A stretch of 64,000 bases of DNA from Streptomyces sp. T12 (GTDB lineage Bacteria > Actinomycetota > Actinomycetes > Streptomycetales > Streptomycetaceae), in assembly GCF_028736035.1 (NCBI RefSeq), contig NZ_CP117866.1, forward strand, positions 2,542,001 through 2,606,000. The letters run 5' to 3'. Of the stretch, positions 10,803 to 20,027 are shown piece by piece. Under the pieces are notes generated by a model. It saw only the letters and a program-made list of their open reading frames with translations. It was not told the origin of the DNA and searched no databases. The translations under genes were made by a program, and so were the position numbers. Numbering within the stretch: the first letter of the stretch is position 1; each line of letters opens with the position of its first letter.

Positions 10803-11291
10803 ATGGGCGAGCAGCAGCATGTGACGTTCCCGCAGGAGGTCATCGACGAGTACGCCGCGCTCGGCGTCGACCTGCCGGCCCTGTTCTCCGCCGGGCACCT
10901 CGGGACGCGCATGGGTGTCGAGATCGTGGAGGCCTCCGCCGAGCGGGTCGTCGGGACCATGCCGGTGGAGGGGAACACCCAGCCGTACGGGCTGCTGCAC
11001 GGCGGCGCCTCCGCGGTGCTCGCCGAGACGCTCGGGTCGGTGGGGTCGATGCTGCACGCCGGCAGCTCCAAGATCGCGGTCGGCGTCGACCTCAACTGCA
11101 CCCACCACCGCGGGGTCCGCTCCGGCCTCGTCACCGGCGTGGCCACGCCCCTGCACCGGGGCCGCTCGACGGCGACGTACGAGATCGTGATCAGCGACGA
11201 GGCGGGGCGGCGCGTGTGCAGCGCGCGGCTGACCTGCCTGCTGCGGGACGTCACCCCCTCGCAGCTCCCCGGACCCGGCGCCGCCGGCTGA
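10803..11291 (+). CDS. PaaI-type hotdog-fold thioesterase
   Basis: A 162-aa acyl-CoA thioesterase-like protein. The ATG at 10803 is preceded by GGAG. The hotdog signature is clear: VEGNTQPYGLLHGGASAVLAETLGS, where HGG and the following Asp/Glu position define PaaI/YbdB-type enzymes, and CTHHRGVRSGLVTGVATPLHRGR in the second half. Length is normal. These enzymes hydrolyse aryl- or acyl-CoA thioesters, often as a salvage step. It is 53 bp behind the FdhF-like gene and may be cotranscribed, but an intervening repeat could separate their expression. Confidence 0.88.
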   Translation: MGEQQHVTFPQEVIDEYAALGVDLPALFSAGHLGTRMGVEIVEASAERVVGTMPVEGNTQPYGLLHGGASAVLAETLGSVGSMLHAGSSKIAVGVDLNCTHHRGVRSGLVTGVATPLHRGRSTATYEIVISDEAGRRVCSARLTCLLRDVTPSQLPGPGAAG

Positions 11292-11355
11292 CGGGTGCCG
11301 TCGGACGACCTCCACAGCGCCTTCGGCACGCACGCCACCGGTGCCGCACACACGA

Positions 11356-11392
11356 GCGGGAGCCGGGAAGACGAAGTCCTCCCGGCTCCCGC
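11356..11392. terminator. bidirectional terminator between thioesterase and livF
   Basis: A perfect 13-bp stem (11356-11368 with 11380-11392, GCGGGAGCCGGGA and its complement) with an inner GAC/GTC extension in the 11-nt loop. It lies between two converging genes and should stop transcription from both sides. Confidence 0.75.
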
Positions 11393-11416
11393 AACGCCTA
11401 CGGCCGAGCGTCAGGC

Positions 11417-12187
11417 TCAGGCCGCGCCTTCACCGAGGTAAGCCGCCCGGATACGCGAGTCGGCCAGCAGATCCTGCGCATCGCCCGACATGGCCACCGA
11501 GCCGGTCTCCAGGACATAACCCCGATTCGCCAGCCCCAGCGCCTGTGTCGCGTTCTGCTCCACCAGCAGCACGGTCGTGCCCTGCTGGTTGATCTCATGG
11601 ATGATCTCGAAGATCTGCTGCACGATCAGCGGTGCGAGACCCATCGACGGCTCGTCCAGCAGCAGCAGTTCCGGCCGGCCCATCAGAGCGCGCCCGATCG
11701 CGAGCATCTGCTGCTCACCACCGGACAGCGTGCCCGCGTACTGCGAACGCCGCTCGGCAAGCCTCGGGAACAGGGTGAACACGCGATCCATGTCGGCGGA
11801 GTCCACCGACTTGAAGCGGTAGGCACCCATCTCCAGGTTCTCGCGCACCGACATCGTCGCGAACACCCGCCGGCCCTCGGGCACATGCCCGATACCGAAC
11901 TGCACCAGCTCGTGCGACTTGATGCCGTCGATGCGCTCCCCACGCAGGCAGACCTCGCCCTCGCGGGGCTGCAGCATGCCGGAGACGGTGCGCAGCGTCG
12001 TGGTCTTGCCGGCGCCGTTGCCGCCGAGCAGAGCCACGATCTCGCCCTCGCCGACCGTCAGGTCGATGCCCTTGAGCGCCTCGATGGCGCCGTAGAACAC
12101 CCGCAGGCCCTTCAGCTCCAGCAGCGGGCTGCCCGTACCGCCGGAGTCTCCGCCCGGGTCCTTCTTCAGCTCCGTGGTCGTACTCAC
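11417..12187 (-). CDS. livF: branched-chain amino acid ABC transporter ATPase LivF
   Basis: A 256-aa ABC ATPase, last gene of the liv operon. The GTG at 12185-12187 overlaps the livG stop by 4 bp (GTGA). It has Walker A GGNGAGKTT, the signature LSGGEQQMLAIGRAL and Walker B LLLLDEPSMGLAP. The segment ENLEMGAY and the C-terminal ATQALGLANRGYVLETG are typical of LivF. It is one of the two nucleotide-binding subunits that power uptake of Leu/Ile/Val or related substrates through LivHM. Confidence 0.95.
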   Translation of the reverse strand: MSTTTELKKDPGGDSGGTGSPLLELKGLRVFYGAIEALKGIDLTVGEGEIVALLGGNGAGKTTTLRTVSGMLQPREGEVCLRGERIDGIKSHELVQFGIGHVPEGRRVFATMSVRENLEMGAYRFKSVDSADMDRVFTLFPRLAERRSQYAGTLSGGEQQMLAIGRALMGRPELLLLDEPSMGLAPLIVQQIFEIIHEINQQGTTVLLVEQNATQALGLANRGYVLETGSVAMSGDAQDLLADSRIRAAYLGEGAA

Positions 12188-13097
12188 TGGCCGTCCTCCG
12201 TGTCCGACGCCGACTCGTGCTCGTGCTCGGCGATGACCTCCTGGACCGCCGCCGCGTCCTCCGCGGAGGAGCCGAGGTAGGCCTCGATCACGGCAGGGTG
12301 CTGCTGCACCTCGCTCGGCGTGCCCTCGGCGATCTTCTTGCCGAAGTTGAGCACCATCACCCGGTCCGCCACCGACATCACCAGACGCATGTCGTGCTCG
12401 ATCAGCAGCACGCTCACGCCCAGTTCGGTGTTGATACGGCGGATCAGCCCCTCCAGCTCGAGCTTCTCCGTCGGGTTGGTACCCGCCGCCGGCTCGTCCA
12501 GCAGCAGCACCTGCGGATCGGTGGCCAGCGCCCGCGCGATCTCCAGGCTGCGCTGATCACCGTAGGACAGGCTGCCCGCGATCTCGTTGAGCTTGTCCTC
12601 CAGGCCCACGAACTTCAGCAGCCGGTGCGCCCGCTCGTCGCTGAGCCGCTCGGCCTTCCGCGCGTTCGGCAGCCCCAGCATGATCGAGACCGGGCCGGCC
12701 TTCAGCCGGGTCTCCGCCGCGATCTTCACGTTCTCCAGCGCGGTGAGCGCCGAGAACAGCCGGATGTTCTGGAAGGTACGCGCCAGGCCCAGCCGGTTGA
12801 CGATATGCGGCTTGCTGCCGAGCAGGGACTTCTCGCCGCCGTCCTTCGGACGGAAGACGATCTTCCCTTCCTGCGGGGTGTACGCCCCCGTCAAGGAGTT
12901 GAACAGCGAGGTCTTCCCCGCGCCGTTGGGGCCGATCACCGCGAGGATCTCGCCCCGCCGCATCTGCAGATTGACATGGTCCAGAGAGGTCAGGCCGCCG
13001 AAACGCAGCGTCACATCCCAGGTCTCCAGCACCAGATCCGTGTCAGCGGACGCCGGCCCGCCGACGGCGGCCGACTCGCTCGTCACATCGGTGGTCA

Positions 13098-13098
<1 letters not shown>
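12184..13098 (-). CDS. livG: branched-chain amino acid ABC transporter ATPase LivG
   Basis: A 304-aa ABC ATPase. Its ATG (13096-13098) shares one base with the livM stop (TGATG). It has Walker A GPNGAGKTSLFN, signature LSYGDQRSLEIARAL, Walker B LLLDEPAAGTNP and the LivG-typical HDMRLVMSVADRVMVLNFG. N- and C-terminal extensions are acidic (AEHEHESASDTEDGQ at the end). It pairs with LivF to drive the LivHM channel; the tight overlaps imply coordinated translation. Confidence 0.95.
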
Positions 13099-14464
<1,366 letters not shown>

Positions 14465-14468
<4 letters not shown>

Positions 14469-15388
14469 GCCGCCCTCCCCACTCGCTCACCGAGGATGCC
14501 CATCGGACGGAACATCAGCACGAGAATCAGTACCACCATTGCGGAAACGCTTCGCCACTCATCACCGAGCAGCGGCACCGTCATCGTCTCCACGATTCCG
14601 ATCAGCACACCACCGAGCATCGCTCCGCGGATGTTGCCGATACCACCCACCACCGCCGCCGCGAAGGCGGTGATGCCGGGAATGAAGCCCATCGTGTACG
14701 AAACCTGGTTGAGGTTGGCGAACAGGAAGCCCGCCACACCACCGAGCACACCACCGATGATGAAGGTGCGGGAGATCACCTTGTCGATGTCCACACCCAT
14801 CAGGCTCGCAACCTCGGCATCCTGCGCCACCGCGCGGATGCCCTTGCCGAGCTTCGTACGGTTCACCAGCAGGTCGAGCGCGATCATCATGACCACAGCC
14901 GTCGCGAACTGCAGCAGCTGAGTGATGTTCACCCCCGCCCCGAAGATGGTGAACACGTTCTCGTTCTTGTACATCTCCGGCAGCGTCGACGGGTCACGGC
15001 CGAAAAGCTTGCCCGCCAGGTTGTAGAGGAAGAACGAGGCACCGATCGCCGTGATCAGAAAGATCAGGCGAGGCGCACCACGTCTGCGCAACGGCCGGTA
15101 CGCAACCTTCTCAAGTCCGTACGCCGTCACACCACCGAACAACGCCGACCCGGCCATGGCCAGAGCGACAAAGCCGATCGAAGCCAGCATCGACGGATTG
15201 GCCCCCGGATCAACGAGGGTGAGAACAATGAGACTGCCGTAAGCACCCACCATGAAAACCTCGCTGTGCGCGAAGTTGATGAGCTGCAGCACACCATAGA
15301 CAAGGGTGTAGCCGATGGCGATGACGGCATACAGCGAGCCGAGCATCAGCCCTAGGACCAGATAGTCCCAGAACTCCTGAAGGGACAT
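14465..15388 (-). CDS. livH: branched-chain amino acid ABC transporter permease LivH
   Basis: A 307-aa permease with eight or so membrane spans. The ATG at 15386-15388 has AGGAAG upstream. The family motifs LMLGSLYAVIAIGYTLVYGVLQLINFAHSE at the N terminus and AAAVVGGIGNIRGAMLGG near the C terminus are plain. It is first of four overlapping genes (H-M-G-F). It is separated from the binding-protein gene by 178 bp holding a hairpin and a possible leader ORF, an arrangement that lets the binding protein be made in excess. Confidence 0.95.
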
Positions 15389-15427
15389 GCGTTGAACTTC
15401 CTGTAGGAACCAGGCAAGCCGCCGGAC

Positions 15428-15484
15428 TCAGAACGCCAGGGCGGCCCGCAGAAAAACATGCGGATCGGTCAACGGCTGCGCCAT
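15428..15484 (-). CDS. possible 18-aa leader peptide upstream of livH
   Basis: ATG at 15482-15484 has GGAGAG seven bases upstream and opens the frame MAQPLTDPHVFLRAALAF before TGA at 15428-15430. It lies between the livJ hairpin and livH, 40 bp before the livH start, and is rich in Leu, Val, Phe and Ala. Start signals and position fit a regulatory leader whose translation could modulate livHMGF; alternatively it is a chance ORF. Nothing else supports it. Confidence 0.3.
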   Translation of the reverse strand: MAQPLTDPHVFLRAALAF

Positions 15485-15504
15485 CTTGCACTCTCCGCAG
15501 ACGA

Positions 15505-15533
15505 GGGCCGGGAGAACCACCGTCCCCCGGCCC
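15505..15533 (-). terminator. hairpin between livJ and livHMGF
   Basis: 8-bp stem (15505-15512 with 15526-15533, GGGCCGGG and complement), 34 bp beyond the livJ stop. It probably acts as a partial terminator or RNA stabiliser, giving higher binding-protein levels than the membrane components. Confidence 0.55.
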
Positions 15534-15566
15534 CCATCACTTGGCGTCAATCGCCGGAGCCCGGCC

Positions 15567-16727
15567 TCAGCCGATCAGCTCGTTGACGTTGCCCTGGTAC
15601 GCGATCTTGCCGCTCTTCACCTGGTAGACGAAGACGTCCGTACCCTTGAACTCACCGTTCTTCTCGAACGAGAAGGTCTTCGTCAGACCCTTGTAGGAGG
15701 CCTTGGCGAGGGCGTCACGCAGCGCCTCACGCTCGACGTCCTTACCCGCCTTCTTGATCTCCGCGATGATCATGTTCGCGACGTCGTACGCCTCGGCGGA
15801 GTACGTACCCGGAGCCCGGTTGAACTCCTTCTGGTAGTCCTCCGCGAACTTCTTCGTACCCGCCTCGACGGTCGCGTCGGTGCACGGGCACGTCAGGTAC
15901 CAGTTCTCGGAGGCCGAGCCGGCCAGCTCAACGAACTTGGCGTCGTTGGAACCGTCACCCGAGATCGCCGCACCCTTGAAGCCCGCGTCCGACAGCTTCT
16001 TCGCGAACGGCGCCAGGTCCTGGTAGTAGCCGGCGTAGATCAGGCCGTCAGCCTTGGAGTTGACGACATCCTTCGCGGTGGCGCTGTAGTCCGGCGTCTT
16101 CTGCGGGACGCTCTTCTTCACGACCGAGACACCGGCCGCCTTCAGGGTCGCCTCGGCGACCTTGGACAGACCCACGCCGTAGTCGGTCTTGTCGTCGATC
16201 AGGTAGACCTTCTTGGCGCCTATCTTCTTCGAGAAGAAGTCACCCATGGCCTTGCCCTGCATGTTGTCGTTGGGAACGGCCCGCAGGAGGCTCGTGAAGC
16301 CATTGGCCTCGTCCGTCAGCAACGGGTTGGTAGCCGACGGCGTCACCGTCACCAGACCGGCCTCCGCGTACGACGGCGAAGCCGTGTTGGTCGGACCCGA
16401 GAAGGCGGGACCGACAACAGCCTTGACATCCGGGTCGTCGATGACCTTCTGCGCCGCAGTCGGCGCCTTGTCCGGCAGACCCTGGTCGTCAGCAGCCACG
16501 TACTCCAGCTTGAAGCCCAGGTCACCGCTCGCATTGGCCTGCTTGATCGCCAACTGCACGCCGTTCTGCATGTTCTCACCCAGCGCGACGTTGTCGCCGG
16601 AGAGCGGCCCCTCGAAGGCAATCTTCACAGTGTCGCCACTGCCGGAGTCGCCACCGCCACAACCGGTCAGCGCCAGCGCTCCAACGGCCACAGGAATGGC
16701 CAGCTTGATGACGGTCTTGTTCAGCAC
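15567..16727 (-). CDS. livJ: branched-chain amino acid ABC transporter substrate-binding lipoprotein
   Basis: A 386-aa extracytoplasmic solute receptor (also called LivK). The GTG at 16725-16727 is chosen because AGGGAG precedes it and the product then begins with a normal lipoprotein signal, MLNKTVIKLAIPVAV, ending in the lipobox LTGC. The mature part is a Leu/Ile/Val-binding periplasmic fold: KIAFEGPLSGDNVALGENMQ, VGPAFSGPTNTASPSYAEAG, KKVYLIDDKTDYGVGL and RAPGTYSAEAYDVANMI. It captures substrate on the outer membrane face and delivers it to LivHM. It is the first gene of the operon. Confidence 0.95.
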   Translation of the reverse strand: MLNKTVIKLAIPVAVGALALTGCGGGDSGSGDTVKIAFEGPLSGDNVALGENMQNGVQLAIKQANASGDLGFKLEYVAADDQGLPDKAPTAAQKVIDDPDVKAVVGPAFSGPTNTASPSYAEAGLVTVTPSATNPLLTDEANGFTSLLRAVPNDNMQGKAMGDFFSKKIGAKKVYLIDDKTDYGVGLSKVAEATLKAAGVSVVKKSVPQKTPDYSATAKDVVNSKADGLIYAGYYQDLAPFAKKLSDAGFKGAAISGDGSNDAKFVELAGSASENWYLTCPCTDATVEAGTKKFAEDYQKEFNRAPGTYSAEAYDVANMIIAEIKKAGKDVEREALRDALAKASYKGLTKTFSFEKNGEFKGTDVFVYQVKSGKIAYQGNVNELIG

Positions 16728-16999
16728 TAAGGGCTCCCTGGCCTCAACGATGCTTCCCGCAGAAGAACTCGTGATCCCTGCAAGGACACCGCTTATCCCT
16801 ACGGTGTGCGGGGAATCTAATCGGGTTGACAGCCAGTCGGATAGGCCGACCACCGATGTGTGATCGCCCTGTGACCTCGGTTCAACTGCCGGATACACAA
16901 CCCCAGCCATCAGCAGGCGAATGTTTCGGCCACCAGCGCACCAGCCGGATGATCTTCACAGGCTCTTAACGAGCCCCGCCGACCCACCCGAAACGAGCC

Positions 17000-17596
17000 A
17001 TGCAGACACCAGACGGATCCAGACCCGCCCCCACCCCAGCCCACCCCACACCCGACAAGCGGCACCTGCGCACCGCACTGGCCGGACTCACAGGCCTCCT
17101 ACTCGGAGCAGCCATCACCGCCGCAACCGCCTCGACCCTCTGGCCACACACACCGACCACCCCCCTACGCCCACTGGAAGCAGCCCCCGAAACCGACCCC
17201 GTCCGCAGCGGAAACCTCCAGTTCGACACAACCGGCCTACGCTGCGGCATCACCACCATCGTCGGCACCCACGGCGAACACTGGGCCAAAGGCCGACTCT
17301 GCCGCATCCGCCTCACCATCACCTCCCAGGACTCCGTCTTCGGCCAGATCGACAACGAACTCCACCGACTCGCCCTCGACAACGGCACCGAACTCACCCT
17401 CGACCGCGAAGCCACCCAGATCAAACGCCAGCCATTACGCACCGAAGTCGCCGCACACGGCACCATCACCTACGACCTCTGGTACGACCTCCCCCGCAAC
17501 CGACACCCCACCGCACTGCGCGTCCGCGCAAACGACACGGAGCCCCCGGCCACCATCCCGCTCCCCCAACAGGACTGGACCGAAGGCTCCGCCTGA
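17000..17596 (+). CDS. membrane-anchored exported protein, DUF4352-like
   Basis: A 198-aa protein with a Pro-rich basic N terminus, one membrane segment at about residues 26-45 and an extracellular domain with CGITTIVGTHGEH...CRIRLTITSQD, a beta-sandwich pattern close to DUF4352 domains (two Cys, likely disulfide). The start ATG at 17000 has only a weak ribosome site. It is divergent from livJ and converges on pdtaR. Function unknown. Wobble positions are strongly C-rich, as in the neighbouring liv genes. Confidence 0.65.
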   Translation: MQTPDGSRPAPTPAHPTPDKRHLRTALAGLTGLLLGAAITAATASTLWPHTPTTPLRPLEAAPETDPVRSGNLQFDTTGLRCGITTIVGTHGEHWAKGRLCRIRLTITSQDSVFGQIDNELHRLALDNGTELTLDREATQIKRQPLRTEVAAHGTITYDLWYDLPRNRHPTALRVRANDTEPPATIPLPQQDWTEGSA

Positions 17597-17624
17597 TCAC
17601 ACAGCCAAAACGCGCCCGGCGCTA

Positions 17625-18275
17625 CTACCGCGCCTTCTTCTCCTCAGAGTCCTGAATGACCGCCTCGGCGACCTGCTGCATGGACATCCGCCGATCCATC
17701 GAGGTCTTCTGGATCCACCGGAAGGCAGCCGGCTCCGTCAGCCCGTACTCCGTCTGAAGGACGGACTTCGCCCGGTCCACCAGCTTCCGCGTCTCCAGAC
17801 GCAGAGTGAGGTCGGCGACCTCCTTCTCCAACTCCTTCAGCTCCGTGAACCGCGACACCGCCATCTCGATGGCAGGCACGACGTCACTCTTGCTGAACGG
17901 CTTGACCAGGTACGCCATGGCACCGGCATCCCGGGCCCGCTCGACCAGATCCCGCTGGGAGAACGCCGTCAGCATCAGCACCGGGGCGATGGACTCCTCG
18001 GCGATCTTCTCGGCCGCCGAAATACCGTCCAGCTTCGGCATCTTCACATCGAGGATGACAAGGTCGGGCTTGTGCTCACGGGCCAGCTCGACGGCCTGCT
18101 CACCGTCACCGGCCTCGCCGACGACGGTGTACCCCTCTTCTTCGAGCATCTCCTTGAGATCGAGCCGGATCAGTGCCTCGTCCTCGGCGATGACGACACG
18201 GGTCGTCAGCGGAGGCACGTGCGACTTGTCGTCGTCGGGCGCGTCTACGGGCTGGGGCGACTCGGGGGCGGTCAC
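17625..18275 (-). CDS. pdtaR: ANTAR-domain response regulator PdtaR
   Basis: A 216-aa two-component regulator. The GTG at 18273-18275 has GGAG upstream. The receiver domain (about residues 25-140) has the acidic pair ED, phosphoacceptor Asp76 in VILDVKMPKLDG, Thr in MLTAFSQ and Lys in YLVKPFS. The ANTAR RNA-binding domain (about 150-210) has VDRAKSVLQTEYGLTEPAAFRWIQKTSM. ANTAR proteins bind paired stem-loops in mRNA leaders to prevent termination. The cognate kinase (PdtaS-like) is not in the window. The gene is monocistronic, divergent from the tRNA. Confidence 0.93.
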   Translation of the reverse strand: MTAPESPQPVDAPDDDKSHVPPLTTRVVIAEDEALIRLDLKEMLEEEGYTVVGEAGDGEQAVELAREHKPDLVILDVKMPKLDGISAAEKIAEESIAPVLMLTAFSQRDLVERARDAGAMAYLVKPFSKSDVVPAIEMAVSRFTELKELEKEVADLTLRLETRKLVDRAKSVLQTEYGLTEPAAFRWIQKTSMDRRMSMQQVAEAVIQDSEEKKAR

Positions 18276-18307
18276 GGGGGCTCCTCGTTCAGGGGCATGG
18301 GTGCTGC

Positions 18308-18337
18308 TGACAAGAGCCTACCTAGCTGCGGTATGGT
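18308..18337 (+). promoter_or_regulatory. probable tRNA promoter
   Basis: TGACAA (18308-18313), an 18-bp spacer and TATGGT (18332-18337), about 40 bp before the mature tRNA 5' end. This is a reasonable housekeeping-type promoter by sequence only. Confidence 0.4.
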
Positions 18338-18376
18338 GGACGGGCAGTGGGTCGAGGTAAACCTTCGATTTGCTGG

Positions 18377-18451
18377 GCCCCGGTAGCCCAATTGGCAGCA
18401 GGCAATGGATTCAAAACCCATACAGTGTCGGTTCGAGTCCGACCCGGGGCA
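18377..18451 (+). tRNA. tRNA-Leu (anticodon CAA), class-I shape
   Basis: The cloverleaf reads: acceptor GCCCCGG / CCGGGGC, short D arm with GG in the loop, anticodon arm ATGGA-TTCAAAA-CCCAT, T arm GTCGG-TTCGAGT-CCGAC, discriminator A, no encoded CCA, 75 nt. The anticodon is CAA (Leu, UUG codon). Two oddities: the variable loop is only about 5 nt, whereas ordinary bacterial tRNA-Leu has a long variable arm; and the base pair closing the anticodon loop is A-C. Similar class-I Leu-CAA genes are, from memory, predicted in other actinobacteria. Whether it is charged with Leu is not certain. Confidence 0.75.
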
Positions 18452-18482
18452 CTTTTCCTTCGATTCCAAGGTCAGCCTGAGA

Positions 18483-18518
18483 AGCGGATGTCCACGTTCT
18501 CGTGAACATCCGCTTTTT
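18483..18518 (+). terminator. intrinsic terminator of the tRNA gene
   Basis: 14-bp stem (AGCGGATGTCCACG at 18483-18496 against 18501-18514) with one C-A mismatch, loop TTCT and a run of five T at 18514-18518. This is a classical intrinsic terminator, unusually complete for this genome. Confidence 0.85.
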
Positions 18519-18556
18519 GCTGCGTGTCGTCGCGATCACTCTCACAGAGTGATCAC

Positions 18557-19315
18557 ATGTACGACGCCAGCACACGTAAACGATCCCTGGCGCTGGTCGC
18601 CCAAGGACGCAGCCTGAACTCGGTGAGTAAGGAGGTGGGCATCTCTCGGGCGGCGATCCGCTCCTGGCAGCACCGCCTCGAGCCACTGCCACGCATGGCT
18701 CCGCCGGACCCCGGACCACCTGCTGACGAGCGCGCGTACGCCTACTTGTTGGGCCTTTATCTCGGCGACGGCTGCCTCAGCGCCCATCCTCGCGGCACCG
18801 GGTACCACCTCAGGATCGCGTGCGCCGACGCGTGGCCCGGACTGATCCAACAATGCCGCGAGGCCATCATGAAAGTACGCCCCGACATCAGCGTCTACAC
18901 GCTCCAGAAACAAGGCTGCGTAGCGGTGACGAGTTACTCCCGACACTGGCCATGCCTCTTCCCTCAACACGGCCCCGGCAAGAAGCACGAGCGCGCCATC
19001 GCCCTCGAGCCCTGGCAACAGGAAATCGTCGACTCTCACCCTTGGGACTTCATCCGAGGCCTCATCCACTCCGACGGCTGCCGTATCACCAACTGGACGA
19101 CCCGCATCGTCGGCGGTGAGCGCAAGCGCTACGAATACCCCAGGTACTTCTTCACCAACGTGTCCGACGACATTCGCCGGCTCTATACGGACACCCTCGA
19201 CAAGCTCGGCATCGAGTGGACGCACTGCACCCGCAACGGCAACCCGTACAACATCTCCGTCGCCCGCAAAGCCTCCGTAGCCCTCATGGACACCCATGTA
19301 GGCCCCAAGCACTAG
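18557..19315 (+). CDS. HTH plus LAGLIDADG endonuclease-like protein
   Basis: 252 aa from the ATG at 18557; a GTG 33 bp upstream is an alternative, but it lies very close to the tRNA terminator. Residues 1-45 form a helix-turn-helix like those of transposase or resolvase DNA-binding domains (LALVAQGRSLNSVSKEVGIS). Residues about 70-250 carry two LAGLIDADG-type motifs, YLLGLYLGDG and FIRGLIHSDG, the acidic residues of which are the expected catalytic pair. Such proteins cut or bind long DNA sites. It is not inside an intron and follows the odd tRNA-Leu by about 100 bp. It may be a free-standing homing endonuclease or a domesticated regulator. Confidence 0.7.
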   Translation: MYDASTRKRSLALVAQGRSLNSVSKEVGISRAAIRSWQHRLEPLPRMAPPDPGPPADERAYAYLLGLYLGDGCLSAHPRGTGYHLRIACADAWPGLIQQCREAIMKVRPDISVYTLQKQGCVAVTSYSRHWPCLFPQHGPGKKHERAIALEPWQQEIVDSHPWDFIRGLIHSDGCRITNWTTRIVGGERKRYEYPRYFFTNVSDDIRRLYTDTLDKLGIEWTHCTRNGNPYNISVARKASVALMDTHVGPKH

Positions 19316-19326
19316 CCCCACCTCAA

Positions 19327-19351
19327 AGGGCCCCTCCTCAAGAGGGGCCCT
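19327..19351 (+). terminator. terminator of the LAGLIDADG gene
   Basis: Perfect 10-bp stem AGGGCCCCTC/GAGGGGCCCT with a 5-nt loop, starting 12 bp after the stop codon at 19315. Confidence 0.7.
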
Positions 19352-19458
19352 GCGCCTGCGACTTGGGGCTGTCGTCCTCGCCGATGTGATGCACCCCCCT
19401 CTTATGACTCCATGGACATATAGTGTCGCTGATCAACAGTCAGGCATGGAGGTGCCAC

Positions 19459-19878
19459 TTGCGGAACAAGACCAAGGCAGCAATAGTCGGTAGCGCTGCA
19501 GCAATAGCTGTCATGGCAACGACAACCCCTGCGGCCGCCACCGACACGATGGTTTGTACCACCACCGGGGCGTATGGTTGGGCTGCCGTCACCGGCTGAC
19601 ACAACGGCACCACGAGCACAGTCACTGTCACGCTGGCCGTTAAGGACACGTCGAGCGATCGCCATCACGTCAGGGTTCGGCTCGTCACTAAGGCTGCCGG
19701 GGGAACCCTGATTCCGTTCCAGTGGCGCTACAACTACGACGGGAACAACGGTACTACCAAAACCTGGGACACCACCGCCCAGCAAGACGGCGGAATGTGG
19801 AACGTTGGAGTTCAGGTTGCCAGGTACGAAGGTGAAACACAGATGAACCAATGCACTGACTGGGCCATCTCTACCTGA
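19459..19878 (+). pseudogene. small secreted protein gene with in-frame TGA at codon 47
   Basis: From TTG at 19459 (GGAGG at 19448-19452) a frame of 139 codons runs to TGA at 19876-19878, broken only by TGA at 19597-19599. The first part is a signal peptide (MRNKTKAAIVGS... ending TPAAA) and a mature start TDTMVCTTTGAYGW. After the stop the same frame continues sensibly: HNGTTSTVTVTLAVKDTSSD, then RYNYDGNNGTTKTW and a second Cys in NQCTDW. It looks like a beta-rich extracellular protein with a disulfide. Local GC is lower than its neighbours, suggesting transfer. It may be a nonsense-mutated gene, a sequencing error (for example TGG or CGA to TGA), or read through; the stop context is TGAC. 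Confidence 0.6.
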
Positions 19879-19892
19879 CGCTGACCTGTGCC

Positions 19893-19936
19893 GCGAAGGC
19901 CCTACAGCCATCACCGGAAGGCTGCAGGGCCTTCGC
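19893..19936 (+). terminator. terminator after the secreted-protein gene
   Basis: 17-bp stem (19893-19909 with 19920-19936, starting GCGAAGGCCCT) with one mismatch and a 10-nt loop, 14 bp beyond the last stop. Retention of a good terminator argues that the gene was recently functional. Confidence 0.75.
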
Positions 19937-20027
19937 CGTATGCGGCGGCGCGTAGAAGCCTTAACCGAAGAACCCGCCATCGCCGTTCGTCAGCCTCGAC
20001 GGAAAGCTGCCACACGCATCCTCACCG

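Noticed and set aside
18377..18451. tRNA as attachment site of an integrated element
   Set aside because: I found no integrase gene and did not notice a second copy of the tRNA 3' end in the window, so no att pair can be claimed.
19597..19599. Selenocysteine codon in the secreted-protein gene
   Set aside because: No SECIS-like hairpin directly after the TGA could be recognised, and an exported small protein is an unlikely selenoprotein; nonsense mutation, error or read-through are simpler.
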